Part shown: in pieces, positions 1 to 8,486 of the stretch
Position numbering within the stretch: position 1 is the stretch's first letter
Layout of the letters: every line of letters begins with the position of its first letter
Origin: Hyphomonadaceae bacterium
Lineage (GTDB): Bacteria > Pseudomonadota > Alphaproteobacteria > Caulobacterales > Hyphomonadaceae
Assembly (NCBI GenBank): GCA_022844345.1
Contig: JALHLU010000008.1
Span: 180,209 to 244,208, forward strand
Length of the DNA stretch: 64,000 bases
Direction: 5' to 3'
Program-made: the position numbers and the translations under genes
Notes under the pieces: model-generated
What the model was told of the DNA's origin: nothing
Database searches by the model: none
The model's input: the letters and a program-made list of their open reading frames with translations, nothing else

Positions 1-128
1 TTGGCTAATGACTGACACAGGAGATGGGGACGGCCTTGCGGCGGATCAAACCGGGGAGCAGCACTTCCAGCTCCGCGCTGCGGGAACCCGGCGTCTCATT
101 TGTATCGAGTGCGTCGCGGACTACAGCG

Positions 129-638
129 CTATTCGGCCGCCGCGCGTTTCGGCAGTTTCCAGCCGGGGCGTGCGAAGTGGCAGGTGTAGCCGTTCGGAAT
201 GCGCTCGAGATAATCCTGGTGCTCGGGCTCGGCTTCCCAGAAGGGACCGGCCGGTTCGAGTTCCGTGACGACCTTGCCGGGCCACAGGCCGGACGCATCC
301 ACGTCTGCGATCGTGTCGAGCGCCGTGCGTTTCTGCTCTTCGCTTTCGTAGTAGATCGCGGAGCGGTAGCTCATGCCAATGTCATTGCCCTGGCGGTTCT
401 TGGTCGTCGGGTCGTGGATCTGGAAGAAGAATTCGAGCAGGTCGCGATACGACCATTTCGCGGGATCGAAGATGATCTCGATCGCCTCGGCATGCGTGCC
501 GTGATTGCGGTAGGTGGCGTTGGGAACATCGCCGCCGGAATAGCCGACGCGGGTGGAGACCACGCCGGGTTTCTTGCGGATCAGGTCCTGCATGCCCCAG
601 AAACAGCCGCCGGCGAGGACTGCGCGTTCCGTGGTCAT
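129..638 (-). CDS. msrA: Peptide-methionine (S)-S-oxide reductase MsrA
   Basis: This enzyme reduces methionine-S-sulfoxide in proteins and free methionine in the cytoplasm, with thioredoxin as the usual recycler. The 169-residue product carries the family signature GGCFWG with catalytic Cys12, and a C-terminal Cys153 that could act as resolving cysteine. The ATG at 638 is chosen because AAGGAGA lies just upstream; a 13-residue upstream extension is open but lacks these features. It reads in the same direction as ccr, whose stop lies about 90 nt upstream, so read-through is possible. The stretch before it, 1-128, holds no gene I can support. Confidence 0.96.
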   Translation of the reverse strand: MTTERAVLAGGCFWGMQDLIRKKPGVVSTRVGYSGGDVPNATYRNHGTHAEAIEIIFDPAKWSYRDLLEFFFQIHDPTTKNRQGNDIGMSYRSAIYYESEEQKRTALDTIADVDASGLWPGKVVTELEPAGPFWEAEPEHQDYLERIPNGYTCHFARPGWKLPKRAAAE

Positions 639-726
639 TGGGGCTCTCCTTGCGACTATGGATCGGACGGCACGCAATATAGTGCGCGGTTGTCACGATC
701 CCTATACGCAGCAGGAGGGCGTCTGG

Positions 727-1998
727 TTACGCGGTCGGCCCGGCTTCGAGCACATCCTCAACCGTGCGCAGACCCGGTTTCGGCGAAGTCACCAGCACGG
801 CCATGTTGCCGGGGAGGTGCTTGTTGTCGAGCATTTTCTCGTGCGCCATCGGGATATCCGCCCACGGGAAGACTTCCGACATGCACGGATCCAGGCGGCG
901 CTCCAGCATCAGCTGGTTGGCCTGGCTTGCCTGCAGCAGGTTCGCGAAGTGCGAGCCCTGCACGCGCTTCTGGCGCATCCAGAGGAAGCGGGCGTCCATG
1001 GTGAGGTTGAAGCCGGTGGTGCCCGCGCAGATGACAACCATGCCGCCGCGCTTCACGACGAAGACGGAGGTGGGCATCGTGGCTTCGCCCGGGTGTTCGA
1101 AGACGACGTCGACGTCCTTGTTGCCGGTGATCTGCCAGATCGCTTTGCCGAACTTGCGGGCTTCCTTCATGTACTCGTTGAACTCGGGCGTGTTCACTTT
1201 CGGAAGCTGGCCCCAGCACTTGAAGTTGTTGCGGTTGATGACGCCCTTGGCGCCCATCGACAGGACAAAGTCCGTCTTGGAATCATCAGAGATAACGCCG
1301 ATGGCGTTGGCGCCGGCAACCGCGCAGAGCTGCACCGCGTAGGAGCCGAGACCGCCAGACGCGCCCCAGACGAGAACGTTGTGGCCGGGACGCAGCACGT
1401 GAGGACGGTGGCCGAACAGCATGCGGTAGGCGGTGGCGAGGGTCAGCGTGTAGCAGGCCGCTTCTTCCCAGGTGAGGTGCTTGGGACGCTCCATCAGCTG
1501 GCGCGACTGGACGCGGCAGAACTGCGCGAACGAGCCGTCCGGTGTTTCATAACCCCAGATGCGCTGGGTCGGCGAGAACATGGGGTCGCCGCCATTGCAC
1601 TCTTCGTCGTCGCCATCGTCCTGGTTGCAGTGGATGACGACTTCATCGCCCGGCTTCCAGCGCTTCACGCGCGAGCCAACTGCCCAGACAATGCCCGAGG
1701 CATCGGAGCCGGCGACGTGGAAGGGCTGCTTGTGAACGTCGAACATCGAAATGGGCTCGCCAAGGCCAGCCCAGATGCCGTTGTAGTTCACGCCGGCGGC
1801 CATCACGAGGACGAGCACCTCGTCGGACGCGATCTCGGGCGTCGGGACGACTTCAAGCTGCATCGCGGTCTTGGGGCGGCCCTGACGCTCGCGCCGGATC
1901 GCCCACGCGTGCATGGTCTTGGGTACGTGGAAGTCGGGCGGAATCTCTCCGACCGCGTACAGGTCTTTGACTTCGCGAGCCGTGCCGCTGTCTGCCAC
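727..1998 (-). CDS. ccr: Crotonyl-CoA carboxylase/reductase
   Basis: This is the key enzyme of the ethylmalonyl-CoA pathway: NADPH-dependent reductive carboxylation of crotonyl-CoA to ethylmalonyl-CoA. The 423-residue protein is a medium-chain dehydrogenase/reductase with a GroES-like N-terminal domain and a Rossmann domain (WGASGGLGSYAVQ near residues 211-223). Residues matching the known CO2-binding set can be placed by eye: Asn73, Tyr150-Glu151 (family Phe/Tyr-Glu) and His350. Length fits the alphaproteobacterial enzymes (about 430). It starts with GTG, preceded by GGGAGAG. The upstream region (2105-2162) carries three TTGC/GCAA palindromes. ecm (3973) and mcd (51186) supply two further steps of the same pathway. 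Confidence 0.96.
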   Translation of the reverse strand: MADSGTAREVKDLYAVGEIPPDFHVPKTMHAWAIRRERQGRPKTAMQLEVVPTPEIASDEVLVLVMAAGVNYNGIWAGLGEPISMFDVHKQPFHVAGSDASGIVWAVGSRVKRWKPGDEVVIHCNQDDGDDEECNGGDPMFSPTQRIWGYETPDGSFAQFCRVQSRQLMERPKHLTWEEAACYTLTLATAYRMLFGHRPHVLRPGHNVLVWGASGGLGSYAVQLCAVAGANAIGVISDDSKTDFVLSMGAKGVINRNNFKCWGQLPKVNTPEFNEYMKEARKFGKAIWQITGNKDVDVVFEHPGEATMPTSVFVVKRGGMVVICAGTTGFNLTMDARFLWMRQKRVQGSHFANLLQASQANQLMLERRLDPCMSEVFPWADIPMAHEKMLDNKHLPGNMAVLVTSPKPGLRTVEDVLEAGPTA

Positions 1999-2104
1999 TA
2001 GTGTCTCTCCCCGCGCCGGTGATCCTCCCCGAGGGCTGTGAGTGCACCGCGCTCACCAGCCTCGAGGGGCTGTAAAACGGGCGTCACATTGTCCAAGGAG
2101 CGGA

Positions 2105-2162
2105 CGGATTGCAAGCAATCTTGTTGCACTGCAATAGAGGGGCCAGGCCTGTTGCTGCAAGG
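2105..2162. promoter_or_regulatory. Cluster of TTGC/GCAA palindromes upstream of ccr
   Basis: Three inverted repeats lie 110-165 nt upstream of the ccr start: TTGC-AA-GCAA (2109-2118), TTGC-ACT-GCAA (2124-2134) and TTGC-T-GCAA (2152-2160). The last recurs upstream of ecm and mcd. RamB/PccR/ScfR-family short-chain acyl-CoA regulators bind TTTGCAAA-like sites, so this is a plausible operator. The assignment to that regulator family is inference; no such regulator gene lies in the window. The rest of the 463-nt ccr-dat gap (1999-2461) shows only a doubtful small ORF on the minus strand. Confidence 0.5.
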
Positions 2163-2181
2163 CATCGGCGCAAGGGGCCCG

Positions 2182-2364
2182 TCAGGCGGGACGTTCTGCC
2201 TCAGAGCCAGACTCTGGTTGAGGCAAGGCGTTTCGCGAGTCCGTGCAGGTTGAGGCATGATGTGTCACCTCCGCCCCTCGGTAGGTGAATCCAGCCAGCA
2301 GGACAAACGCCATGGAGGCGAATCCCGCTCCAAAACCAATCATCAGCCGAGGTGAGAGCGTCAT
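2182..2364 (-). CDS. Possible small single-pass membrane protein
   Basis: This 60-residue open frame begins at an ATG preceded by AAGGGGA at good spacing. Residues about 7-25 form one hydrophobic segment, followed by a polar tail rich in Glu, Ser and Pro. It reads divergently from the transaminase gene at 2462 and toward ccr. I recognise no family. The tail overlaps the palindrome-rich ccr upstream region only marginally. It could be a spurious frame in GC-rich DNA. Confidence 0.35.
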   Translation of the reverse strand: MTLSPRLMIGFGAGFASMAFVLLAGFTYRGAEVTHHASTCTDSRNALPQPESGSEAERPA

Positions 2365-2461
2365 GTCAGGTCCCCTTGTGTCATGGAGATAAACAAGGCG
2401 TGAGATGGTGGCCAGATCGGGGCAGCGGGCTGGGCCCGCGAAATTTTCTTGAGAGGACTGC

Positions 2462-3346
2462 ATGACGCGTCAGGCATGGCTCAATGGCGTCTACATCGCC
2501 GCCGAGGAGGCGAGGATCTCGCCTTTCGATCGCGGCTTCCTGTTCGCCGACGGGGTCTATGAGGTAACAGCCGTCTACAACAGTCAGCTCATTGACATGG
2601 AGCGGCACCTCGATCGTCTCGAACGCTCCCTGCGCGAACTGAAGTTCGGGACCATGCCCGACCGGAAAGAGCTGGAAGACGTTCACCGCAAGCTGGTGTC
2701 GGCAAACGGTGTCGACGAAGGCTATGTCTATCTGCAAGTCACGCGCGGGGCCTATGGTGCACGCGACTTCGTGGCGCCCGACAACCCACGCCTGACCATC
2801 TTCATGTTCGCTGAAAAACGCGCGCTTATCGACACACCGTCGGCGCGCAACGGCTCGCGCATCGTGACGCTGCCGGACATCCGCTGGGCCCGGCGCGACA
2901 TCAAGTCGGTCGGCTTGCTGGCGCAGGCGCTCGCCAAGACCGAGGCGAAGGCGCGCGGCGCGGACGATGCGTGGCTGGTGGCGCCCGATGGCTTCGTCAC
3001 CGAGGGCGCGTCCTCCAATGCGTGGATCGTGACGAAGGATGGCGAGATCATCACACGGGCGATCTCGAACATGATCCTCGCGGGCGTGACACGGCACGCG
3101 CTATTCGATGCGCTGGGCCAGAAGGGGATAAAGCTCACCGAGCGCAACTTCACAGCGGATGAAGCCCGCAATGCCGCCGAGGCTTTCTCGACAGCAGCGA
3201 CCGGGCTGGTGACGCCGGTTGTCGAGATTGACGGCGTTCAGCTGTCCGATGGAAAGCCGGGTCCAACGACACGAATGGTGCAGAAGGCCTACTATACCGC
3301 AATTGGCGCCGACGTGCCGAAGACTGCGCCCTGGGTGAATGGCTGA
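2462..3346 (+). CDS. dat: D-amino-acid transaminase (class IV PLP aminotransferase)
   Basis: This is a fold-type IV PLP aminotransferase of 294 residues, the usual length for D-amino acid or branched-chain transaminases. The internal aldimine lysine is Lys148 in RRDIKSVGLL, and Glu181 lies in the EGASSN motif that contacts the pyridine nitrogen and phosphate. The N-terminal LNG.Y...EEARISPFDRGFLFADG pattern matches D-alanine transaminases, which supply D-Glu or D-Ala for peptidoglycan. Specificity for D- rather than branched-chain amino acids is inferred from overall resemblance. It stands alone, with ccr upstream on the opposite strand and a GIY-YIG-like gene downstream. Confidence 0.88.
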   Translation: MTRQAWLNGVYIAAEEARISPFDRGFLFADGVYEVTAVYNSQLIDMERHLDRLERSLRELKFGTMPDRKELEDVHRKLVSANGVDEGYVYLQVTRGAYGARDFVAPDNPRLTIFMFAEKRALIDTPSARNGSRIVTLPDIRWARRDIKSVGLLAQALAKTEAKARGADDAWLVAPDGFVTEGASSNAWIVTKDGEIITRAISNMILAGVTRHALFDALGQKGIKLTERNFTADEARNAAEAFSTAATGLVTPVVEIDGVQLSDGKPGPTTRMVQKAYYTAIGADVPKTAPWVNG

Positions 3347-3412
3347 GAGCGGCGAACGCGACGGCGGCTGCGGATCGCGCTATGTCTTGGCGCTGCTGAT
3401 TCGGGATTTACC

Positions 3413-3859
3413 TTGGACCATCGCGTCGAAATCCTGGGCGAGATGTTCACGGCCGTCGACTTCGGCGAGACCGCGCTCTTCGGATTGCCATGCGTCTACC
3501 TGATGGCGCACCAGGATGGCGGTGACATTTCCATCCAGTATGCGGGGCAGACACACAGGCTGAGCCAGCGCTATGCCGGGCATCACCAGCTGGAAGCCGC
3601 CATGGCGCTCGGCGCGACGCACGCGCTGGCGCTCGTCGCGCCCGGGGCGCGTGACCGGCGCGAGTTCGAGACCTTGTTGCGCTGGTATTTCCGGCCGCCG
3701 CTGAATCTCGAAGACATCCCCTCGCACATGCAGGCCTGGCGCGCGGCGATGCACTTCGGAAAGGCCGAGATCGCCGAACTGGCGCGCGCTGCACACATGA
3801 GCGGGGCGCAGCCGATGCTGCCAGCATGGAGCAACCGGCCCAAGGTCGCGCGGGCTTAG
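3413..3859 (+). CDS. GIY-YIG-like fold protein of unknown role
   Basis: The 148-residue product has the order expected of a GIY-YIG nuclease-like domain: a CVYLM strand (residues 27-31), a YAGQTHRLSQRYAGH segment resembling the YIG strand plus catalytic Arg helix, and FETLLRWYFRPPLNLE resembling the conserved Glu helix and terminal Asn. The assignment is by pattern only. The start is uncertain: TTG at 3413 follows GGGA, and no in-frame ATG lies closer to the previous gene. It sits between dat and ecm on the same strand; no functional link is evident. Confidence 0.6.
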   Translation: MDHRVEILGEMFTAVDFGETALFGLPCVYLMAHQDGGDISIQYAGQTHRLSQRYAGHHQLEAAMALGATHALALVAPGARDRREFETLLRWYFRPPLNLEDIPSHMQAWRAAMHFGKAEIAELARAAHMSGAQPMLPAWSNRPKVARA

Positions 3860-3872
3860 GCGCAAGACAAGC

Positions 3873-3972
3873 CATTGGTTAAGCCAATCGGGCGGCACGA
3901 CATTGCCGATGCGGCTTGCATCGGCCCACGGTTTGCAGTTTTGTGCCTTCGCAATTGCAGCAAGGACTGAAG
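3873..3972 (+). promoter_or_regulatory. ecm leader with inverted repeats and a TTGC-A-GCAA site at the RBS
   Basis: The 113-nt gap before ecm contains ATTGG-N5-CCAAT (3874-3888), a perfect 7-bp hairpin CCGATGC-GGCTT-GCATCGG (3906-3924), the palindrome GCAATTGC (3951-3958) and TTGC-A-GCAA (3955-3963). The last abuts the AAGGA ribosome-binding site just before the ATG at 3973. The 9-bp site is identical in type to ones upstream of ccr and mcd. Binding there would block initiation or transcription; that role is inference. Confidence 0.5.
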
Positions 3973-5967
3973 ATGGCCGAAGGTTCTTCGACCCCGTTCC
4001 AGCATGACCCGGACAAGCCGTGGATCTTCCGTACCTATGCGGGACACTCCACTGCCGAGGAGTCGAACAAGCTCTACCGGAACAACCTGTCCAAGGGTCA
4101 GACCGGCCTCTCGATCGCATTCGATCTGCCCACGCAGACGGCGTATGATTCAGACCACATTCTCGCGCGGGGCGAAGTCGGCAAGGTCGGCGTCCCCGTC
4201 GGCCATCTTGGCGACATGCGCGCGCTCTTCGACCAGATCCGCGTCGAGGAGATGAACACCTCGATGACGATCAACGCGCCCGCAGCCTACCTCCTTTCGC
4301 TCTACGTCGCTCTCGCAGACGAGCAGGGCTGCGACCGCAAGAAACTCCAGGGCACCACGCAGAACGACATCATCAAGGAGTATCTCTCGCGCGGCACCTA
4401 CGTCTTCCCGCCCAAGCCCTCGATGCGGCTGATCGGCGACATGGTGGCGTGGTGCTACACAGAAACGCCGAAATGGAATCCGCTCAACGTCTGCAGCTAC
4501 CACCTGCAGGAAGCCGGCGCGACGCCCGAACAGGAGCTCGCCTTCGCCCTCGCCACCGCCTGCGCCGTGCTCGACACGGTGAAAGCGGGAGGGCAGGTGC
4601 CCGAGAAGGACTTCACCACGGTCTTTTCCCGCATCTCCTTCTTCGTGAACGCCGGCGTCCGCTTTGTCACCGAGATGTGCAAGATGCGCGCGTTCGTCGA
4701 TCTCTGGGAAGAGATCGGCCGCGAGCGCTACGGCGTCACCGATACGCGCGCCCTGATGTTTCGCTATGGCGTGCAGGTGAACTCTCTTGGACTGACAGAG
4801 CCGCAACCCGAGAACAACGTCTATCGCATCCTGATCGAAGCGCTCGCCGTCACGCTGTCGAAACGCGCCCGCTGCCGCGCGCTGCAGCTGCCGGCGTGGA
4901 ACGAAGCCCTCGGCCTGCCGCGCCCGTGGGATCAGCAATGGTCGCTGCGTCTGCAGCAGATCCTCGCCTACGAAACCGACCTGCTCGAATACGAAGACCT
5001 GTTCGATGGCTCGCATGTCGTCACCGCCAAGACCGAAGCGCTGAAGGACGAAGCCCGCGCCATGCTGGCGAAGCTCGACCAGTCCGGCGGCACGATCGAC
5101 AATATCGATTTCATGAAAACAGCCCTCGTCGAAAGCCAGCGCGCCCGCCTCAAGGAAATCGAGGCAGGCCGCCAGATCGTCGTCGGCGTCAACCGCTACG
5201 AAACCACCGAAGCCTCGCCTCTCTCCGGCGGCGACGGTTCGATCATGGCGCAGGATCACGGCGCCGAAAGCCGCCAGATCGCAAAACTGAAGGCCTGGCG
5301 CTCCAAGCGCAGCGAAGACGCCGTCGCCAACGCGATCGGCGAACTCCGTGCCGCCGCAGCCTCCGGCGCCAACATCATGCCGCCCTCCATCGCCGCTGCG
5401 AAAGCCGGCGTCACGGTCGGTGAGTGGGGCGCCGCGCTGCGCGAAGCGTTCGGCGAATATCGTGGCCCCACGGGCGTCGCCGTCATCATCCAGACCGATG
5501 GCGAGGAAGACCTGGAAAAAGTGAAGGGCGAAGTGGAACGCGTCTCCAAGAAGCTCGGCCGCACGCTCACCTACGTCGTCGGCAAGCCCGGCCTCGACGG
5601 CCACTCCAACGGCTCCGAACAGATCGCCGCCCGCGCCCGCCAGGCCGGCATGAACGTGATCTACGAAGGCATCCGTTTCACCCCGGAAGAAATCGTCCAG
5701 CAGGCCATCGACTCCAACGCGCACATCGTCGGCCTGTCGATCCTCTCAGGCTCACACCTCGATCTGGTAAAGGACACGCTCGGCATCCTGCGCGCCAAGG
5801 GGCTCAGCATCCCCGTGGTCGTCGGCGGCATCATCCCGGAAGCAGATGCGCTCGCCCTGAAACAGATGGGCGTCCGCCGCGTCTACACGCCCAAGGACTA
5901 CAAGATCACCCAGATCATGGGCGATGTGGTCAAGGTCGTGGAAGAGACGCTGACGGCGGCCGAGTAG
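3973..5967 (+). CDS. ecm: Ethylmalonyl-CoA mutase (methylmalonyl-CoA mutase family)
   Basis: This adenosylcobalamin-dependent isomerase probably converts (2R)-ethylmalonyl-CoA to methylsuccinyl-CoA in the EMC pathway. The 664-residue protein has the TIM-barrel catalytic domain at the N-terminus and a C-terminal B12-binding domain with the base-off signature DGHSNG (Asp542, His544) followed by the SILSGSH and GG motifs. Length matches single-chain Ecm (about 655) rather than MCM (about 710-730). The ATG at 3973 follows AAGGA; a longer frame opens at 3916 but has no RBS. Presence of ccr and mcd in the window and a shared upstream motif favour Ecm over methylmalonyl-CoA mutase. Confidence 0.88.
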   Translation: MAEGSSTPFQHDPDKPWIFRTYAGHSTAEESNKLYRNNLSKGQTGLSIAFDLPTQTAYDSDHILARGEVGKVGVPVGHLGDMRALFDQIRVEEMNTSMTINAPAAYLLSLYVALADEQGCDRKKLQGTTQNDIIKEYLSRGTYVFPPKPSMRLIGDMVAWCYTETPKWNPLNVCSYHLQEAGATPEQELAFALATACAVLDTVKAGGQVPEKDFTTVFSRISFFVNAGVRFVTEMCKMRAFVDLWEEIGRERYGVTDTRALMFRYGVQVNSLGLTEPQPENNVYRILIEALAVTLSKRARCRALQLPAWNEALGLPRPWDQQWSLRLQQILAYETDLLEYEDLFDGSHVVTAKTEALKDEARAMLAKLDQSGGTIDNIDFMKTALVESQRARLKEIEAGRQIVVGVNRYETTEASPLSGGDGSIMAQDHGAESRQIAKLKAWRSKRSEDAVANAIGELRAAAASGANIMPPSIAAAKAGVTVGEWGAALREAFGEYRGPTGVAVIIQTDGEEDLEKVKGEVERVSKKLGRTLTYVVGKPGLDGHSNGSEQIAARARQAGMNVIYEGIRFTPEEIVQQAIDSNAHIVGLSILSGSHLDLVKDTLGILRAKGLSIPVVVGGIIPEADALALKQMGVRRVYTPKDYKITQIMGDVVKVVEETLTAAE

Positions 5968-5979
5968 CGGCCGCCTCGC

Positions 5980-6849
5980 CTAGCGCAGCAACGTCTCAAG
6001 CGCATCCGCCACGGCCGTCATCCCAGCAGCGTTGGGATGATAGAGCGTCCCGGCGATCGGCGCCTCGGGGCGCGGAAAGCCGTGCATCCACGGGGAAGCG
6101 CTGCACGCGTCATGGCCCTTCGATAGCTCCGACGCAGCAATGATGCCAGCCCCATTGTCGCCCGCAATCTTGTGCGTAATCCCCGCGAGGCGGTGCGCAA
6201 TCTCGCGATCTGCGTCAGCCTGCCCAGCAGGCAGCGGCGTCGCAGCGCACTGGCCGGCTTCAGGCAGGACGGCGAGATAGTCCACGAACATCAGACGCGC
6301 GGCCGGGGCGCGGCGGCGCACCTCCTTCGCGATTGTGTCCATTCGGGCGGAAAGGTCGGCATACATCTGTTCTGTCGGCAGCGGTGGAACGGCGCGGCAG
6401 CTTGTTGTCGACCCACCCGTTTCGGCCACCAGCCCGAAGCACGAGCCCGCCGTCAGGCGTCCGATATAGGCCAGGTCGTTGCCGCCGATGGTGATGGTGA
6501 CGAGGCGCGTTTCGGCCGTCAGTGCATCAAGCTGGGGCGGTATGGCATTGCCCTCAGGCATCTCTCGCAGCCCCGTCAGATGGCCGGTGGTCGCGCCGCT
6601 GCAGCTGACATCGACGAGATCGAGATTCAGCCGCATAGCCAGCTGGTGTGCGTAGTTCCGGGTCGAGCGATAGCAGGGCGAGGGCGCCGCCTCGTAGTAA
6701 TCTGGAATGCCCGGGCCAGCAGCGAATGAAGATCCCATGGCGACATATTTCGAGCCGGGTTCAAGCCGTCGGCCAGATGGCGGGCCAAGGGCGCAGGCCC
6801 CTATCCCAAGACAAGCGGCCATCAAGACGGCAAGGAAACGAGACTGCAC
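5980..6849 (-). CDS. SGNH/GDSL-family hydrolase lipoprotein
   Basis: The 289-residue product begins at GTG 6849 (GGAG seven bases upstream) with a short hydrophobic leader ending in a lipobox-like IGAC, so it is probably an exported lipoprotein. Block I is AMGSSFAAGPG with the nucleophilic Ser, block III contains GGND, and block V is LYHPNAAG with the catalytic His, the order seen in SGNH esterases such as actinobacterial SEST-type lipases. Substrate cannot be read from the sequence. It converges on ecm with a 12-nt gap and no clear terminator between them. Confidence 0.85.
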   Translation of the reverse strand: MQSRFLAVLMAACLGIGACALGPPSGRRLEPGSKYVAMGSSFAAGPGIPDYYEAAPSPCYRSTRNYAHQLAMRLNLDLVDVSCSGATTGHLTGLREMPEGNAIPPQLDALTAETRLVTITIGGNDLAYIGRLTAGSCFGLVAETGGSTTSCRAVPPLPTEQMYADLSARMDTIAKEVRRRAPAARLMFVDYLAVLPEAGQCAATPLPAGQADADREIAHRLAGITHKIAGDNGAGIIAASELSKGHDACSASPWMHGFPRPEAPIAGTLYHPNAAGMTAVADALETLLR

Positions 6850-7002
6850 CGGAACGCTCCATCGCTTCGCGGGTTCAGGAATCACTGGGTACACCGTGTA
6901 TGTACAGCGCGACAGCGCGAGGAGGGGGCGTTTGCCACAAATCAAGCCACCAGCGCCGCGAGGCGCGCAAAATAGGCAATGCAGTAGTTGGGGGGTTTTC
7001 GA

Positions 7003-7587
7003 ATGGCCAAGTCGATCCTGATCCTGCAGGGCCACCCGCATGCGGGCGGCAAGCATTTCTGCCACGCGCTTGCTGATGCCTATGCCGCCGGGGCCAAGGC
7101 TGGCGGGCACCAGGTCAAGCGGCTCGATCTGGGGGCGCTGGAGTTTCCCATCCTGCGTGACCCGGCAGATTTCATGACGCCAGCTCCGGAGCCGATCAAG
7201 AAGGCGCAGGACATGGTGATGTGGTCGAGCCATCTCACGGTGATCTATCCGCTCTGGCTTGGCACGATGCCCGCGGTGGTGAAGGCGTTCTTCGAGCAGC
7301 TCTCGCGCAACAGTTTCGCGATCGGGCCGGGCGAGAACGGCGGCTGGCCAAGGCAGATGCTGAAGGGGCGGTCCGCCCGCGTGATCGTCACGATGGGAAT
7401 GCCTGCGGTCGCCTACAAGCTGTTCTTCGGGGCCCATGGCGTCCGTGGTTTCGAGAGCGGCATTCTGGGAATGTCAGGGGTCAAGCCGGTGCGGGAAACG
7501 CTGATCGGCGGCGCTGCGAGTGTCAGCGAAAAGCAGGCTGCGCAATGGTTTGGCCGCATGAAGGCGTTAGGCGAGAAAGGGGAGTAG
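7003..7587 (+). CDS. NAD(P)H-dependent flavodoxin-fold oxidoreductase (KefF/MdaB type)
   Basis: The 194-residue protein fits the NAD(P)H:quinone reductase family with a flavodoxin-like fold. ILILQGHPH near the N-terminus forms the FMN phosphate-binding loop region, and YPLWLGTMPAVVKAFFEQ is the family motif around the flavin and dimer interface. It probably reduces quinones or electrophiles in the cytoplasm using FMN or FAD. The ATG at 7003 follows a G-rich ribosome-binding site; an in-frame start five codons upstream is also possible. It is divergent from the SGNH gene, with a TACAC-C-GTGTA palindrome at 6890-6900 between them. Confidence 0.85.
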   Translation: MAKSILILQGHPHAGGKHFCHALADAYAAGAKAGGHQVKRLDLGALEFPILRDPADFMTPAPEPIKKAQDMVMWSSHLTVIYPLWLGTMPAVVKAFFEQLSRNSFAIGPGENGGWPRQMLKGRSARVIVTMGMPAVAYKLFFGAHGVRGFESGILGMSGVKPVRETLIGGAASVSEKQAAQWFGRMKALGEKGE

Positions 7588-7648
7588 CCCGGCCGCCCTG
7601 CGTGGCGTATCCGGACTGTCGATCTTCCGAAGTCCCGGACGGGCGCCC

Positions 7649-7819
7649 ATGACGGTCCAACTTGTCGTTCTCGATGTTGCATTTGTGCGGAAGGAGCTTC
7701 CGGAAGCGCGGCGTCGTGAATCGCGACGCGAAGCCGACAACGATCCAGACCTGTGGCGCTTTGCGAATGCGAAGGTCGACATCTTCTATTTCGACACGTG
7801 GCCGGAGCCCGGAGCGTGA
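7649..7819 (+). CDS. Small ORF (56 aa) coupled to the Crp/Fnr gene
   Basis: This short frame ends in TGA at 7817-7819, overlapping the GTG start of the next gene (7816) in a GTGA junction typical of translational coupling. The predicted peptide starts MTVQLVVLDVAF and has a charged middle (KELPEARRRESRREAD) and an aromatic C-terminus (VDIFYFDTWPE). Third codon positions are mostly G or C, as in neighbouring genes. I recognise no family. The upstream GGACGGG is a weak ribosome-binding site. It may be a leader peptide or a real small protein. Confidence 0.42.
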   Translation: MTVQLVVLDVAFVRKELPEARRRESRREADNDPDLWRFANAKVDIFYFDTWPEPGA

Positions 7820-8403
7820 TCCCGCTCAACCAACCCTCGGGGGCGGTTCTGTTCCGCGCCGGCGATGAATGTCCCGGCTTCGTGGTCGTGAAGTCCGGTT
7901 GTATCCGCGTGTCTCTCGCCTCTGCCGGCGGCAGGGAGATTGTTCTCTATCGCGTGCGCCCCGGCGAGGTGTGCCTGCAAACGTTCAGCTGCCTTGTCGA
8001 AGGCCGCCGCTATCAAGCCGAAGGCATCGTCGAAACGCATGTATTGGGCGAATTGCTGCCGCCAGCCGAATTCAACCTGCGGATGGCCGCCGATGCTGTC
8101 TTTCGGCAACAAGTGCTTGCGGCCGTCGCTCAGCGCTTTGCGGATTTCGAGCACGTGGTTGAGACGCTGGCGTTCGCGGGCCTGGGTCAGCGCGTGGCCC
8201 AAGCCATCCTTCAGCTGTCCGGTGGAGGGAACGAGGTGCGCGCAACGCATGAACAGATTGCCACTGAGATCGGATCAGCGCGCGAGGCCGTGTCGCGCCA
8301 GATCGCCCAGCTTGCCCGCGATGGGCTGGTCGCGGCGCATCGCGGGGTGATCGATATCCTCAATCGGGAGGGCCTGATGCGGCTTGCCGACCAGGATATG
8401 TGA
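7816..8403 (+). CDS. Crp/Fnr-family transcriptional regulator
   Basis: The 195-residue product has an N-terminal cupin-like effector domain (GAVLFRAGDECPGFVVVKSGCIRV...) and a C-terminal winged helix (THEQIATEIGSAREAVSRQIAQLARDGLV) whose recognition helix matches Crp/Fnr proteins. No N-terminal cysteine cluster for an Fe-S sensor is visible. The GTG start overlaps the stop of the preceding mini-ORF; an upstream open extension exists but lacks a ribosome-binding site. The next gene is a DUF2892 protein, a combination common in alphaproteobacteria, so the regulator may control it. Confidence 0.87.
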   Translation: MIPLNQPSGAVLFRAGDECPGFVVVKSGCIRVSLASAGGREIVLYRVRPGEVCLQTFSCLVEGRRYQAEGIVETHVLGELLPPAEFNLRMAADAVFRQQVLAAVAQRFADFEHVVETLAFAGLGQRVAQAILQLSGGGNEVRATHEQIATEIGSAREAVSRQIAQLARDGLVAAHRGVIDILNREGLMRLADQDM

Positions 8404-8486
8404 CTTCGTCACTGACGGGCCGGTCCGGACGCCCTATCTTCCCGATCATCGTCAGCGACGGCTTGCCGTCCCCCATGGAGATCACA

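Noticed and set aside
1..128. C-terminal-looking minus-strand frame at the left edge
   Set aside because: It runs antisense-free but overlaps msrA in another frame and has no start or motif, so no gene is called.
24..1004. Long open frame on the plus strand over msrA and the ccr 3' end
   Set aside because: It is antisense to two well-supported genes, lacks a recognisable domain and has a shifted-codon composition typical of GC-rich shadow frames.
4150..5724. 524-codon open frame antisense to ecm
   Set aside because: It lies entirely inside ecm on the opposite strand, and its product is low-complexity Ala/Gly/Asp-rich without a motif.
6890..6900. TACAC-C-GTGTA palindrome between the SGNH and quinone reductase genes
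   Set aside because: An 11-bp palindrome is suggestive of a TetR-type site, but no regulator gene is adjacent and short palindromes are frequent.
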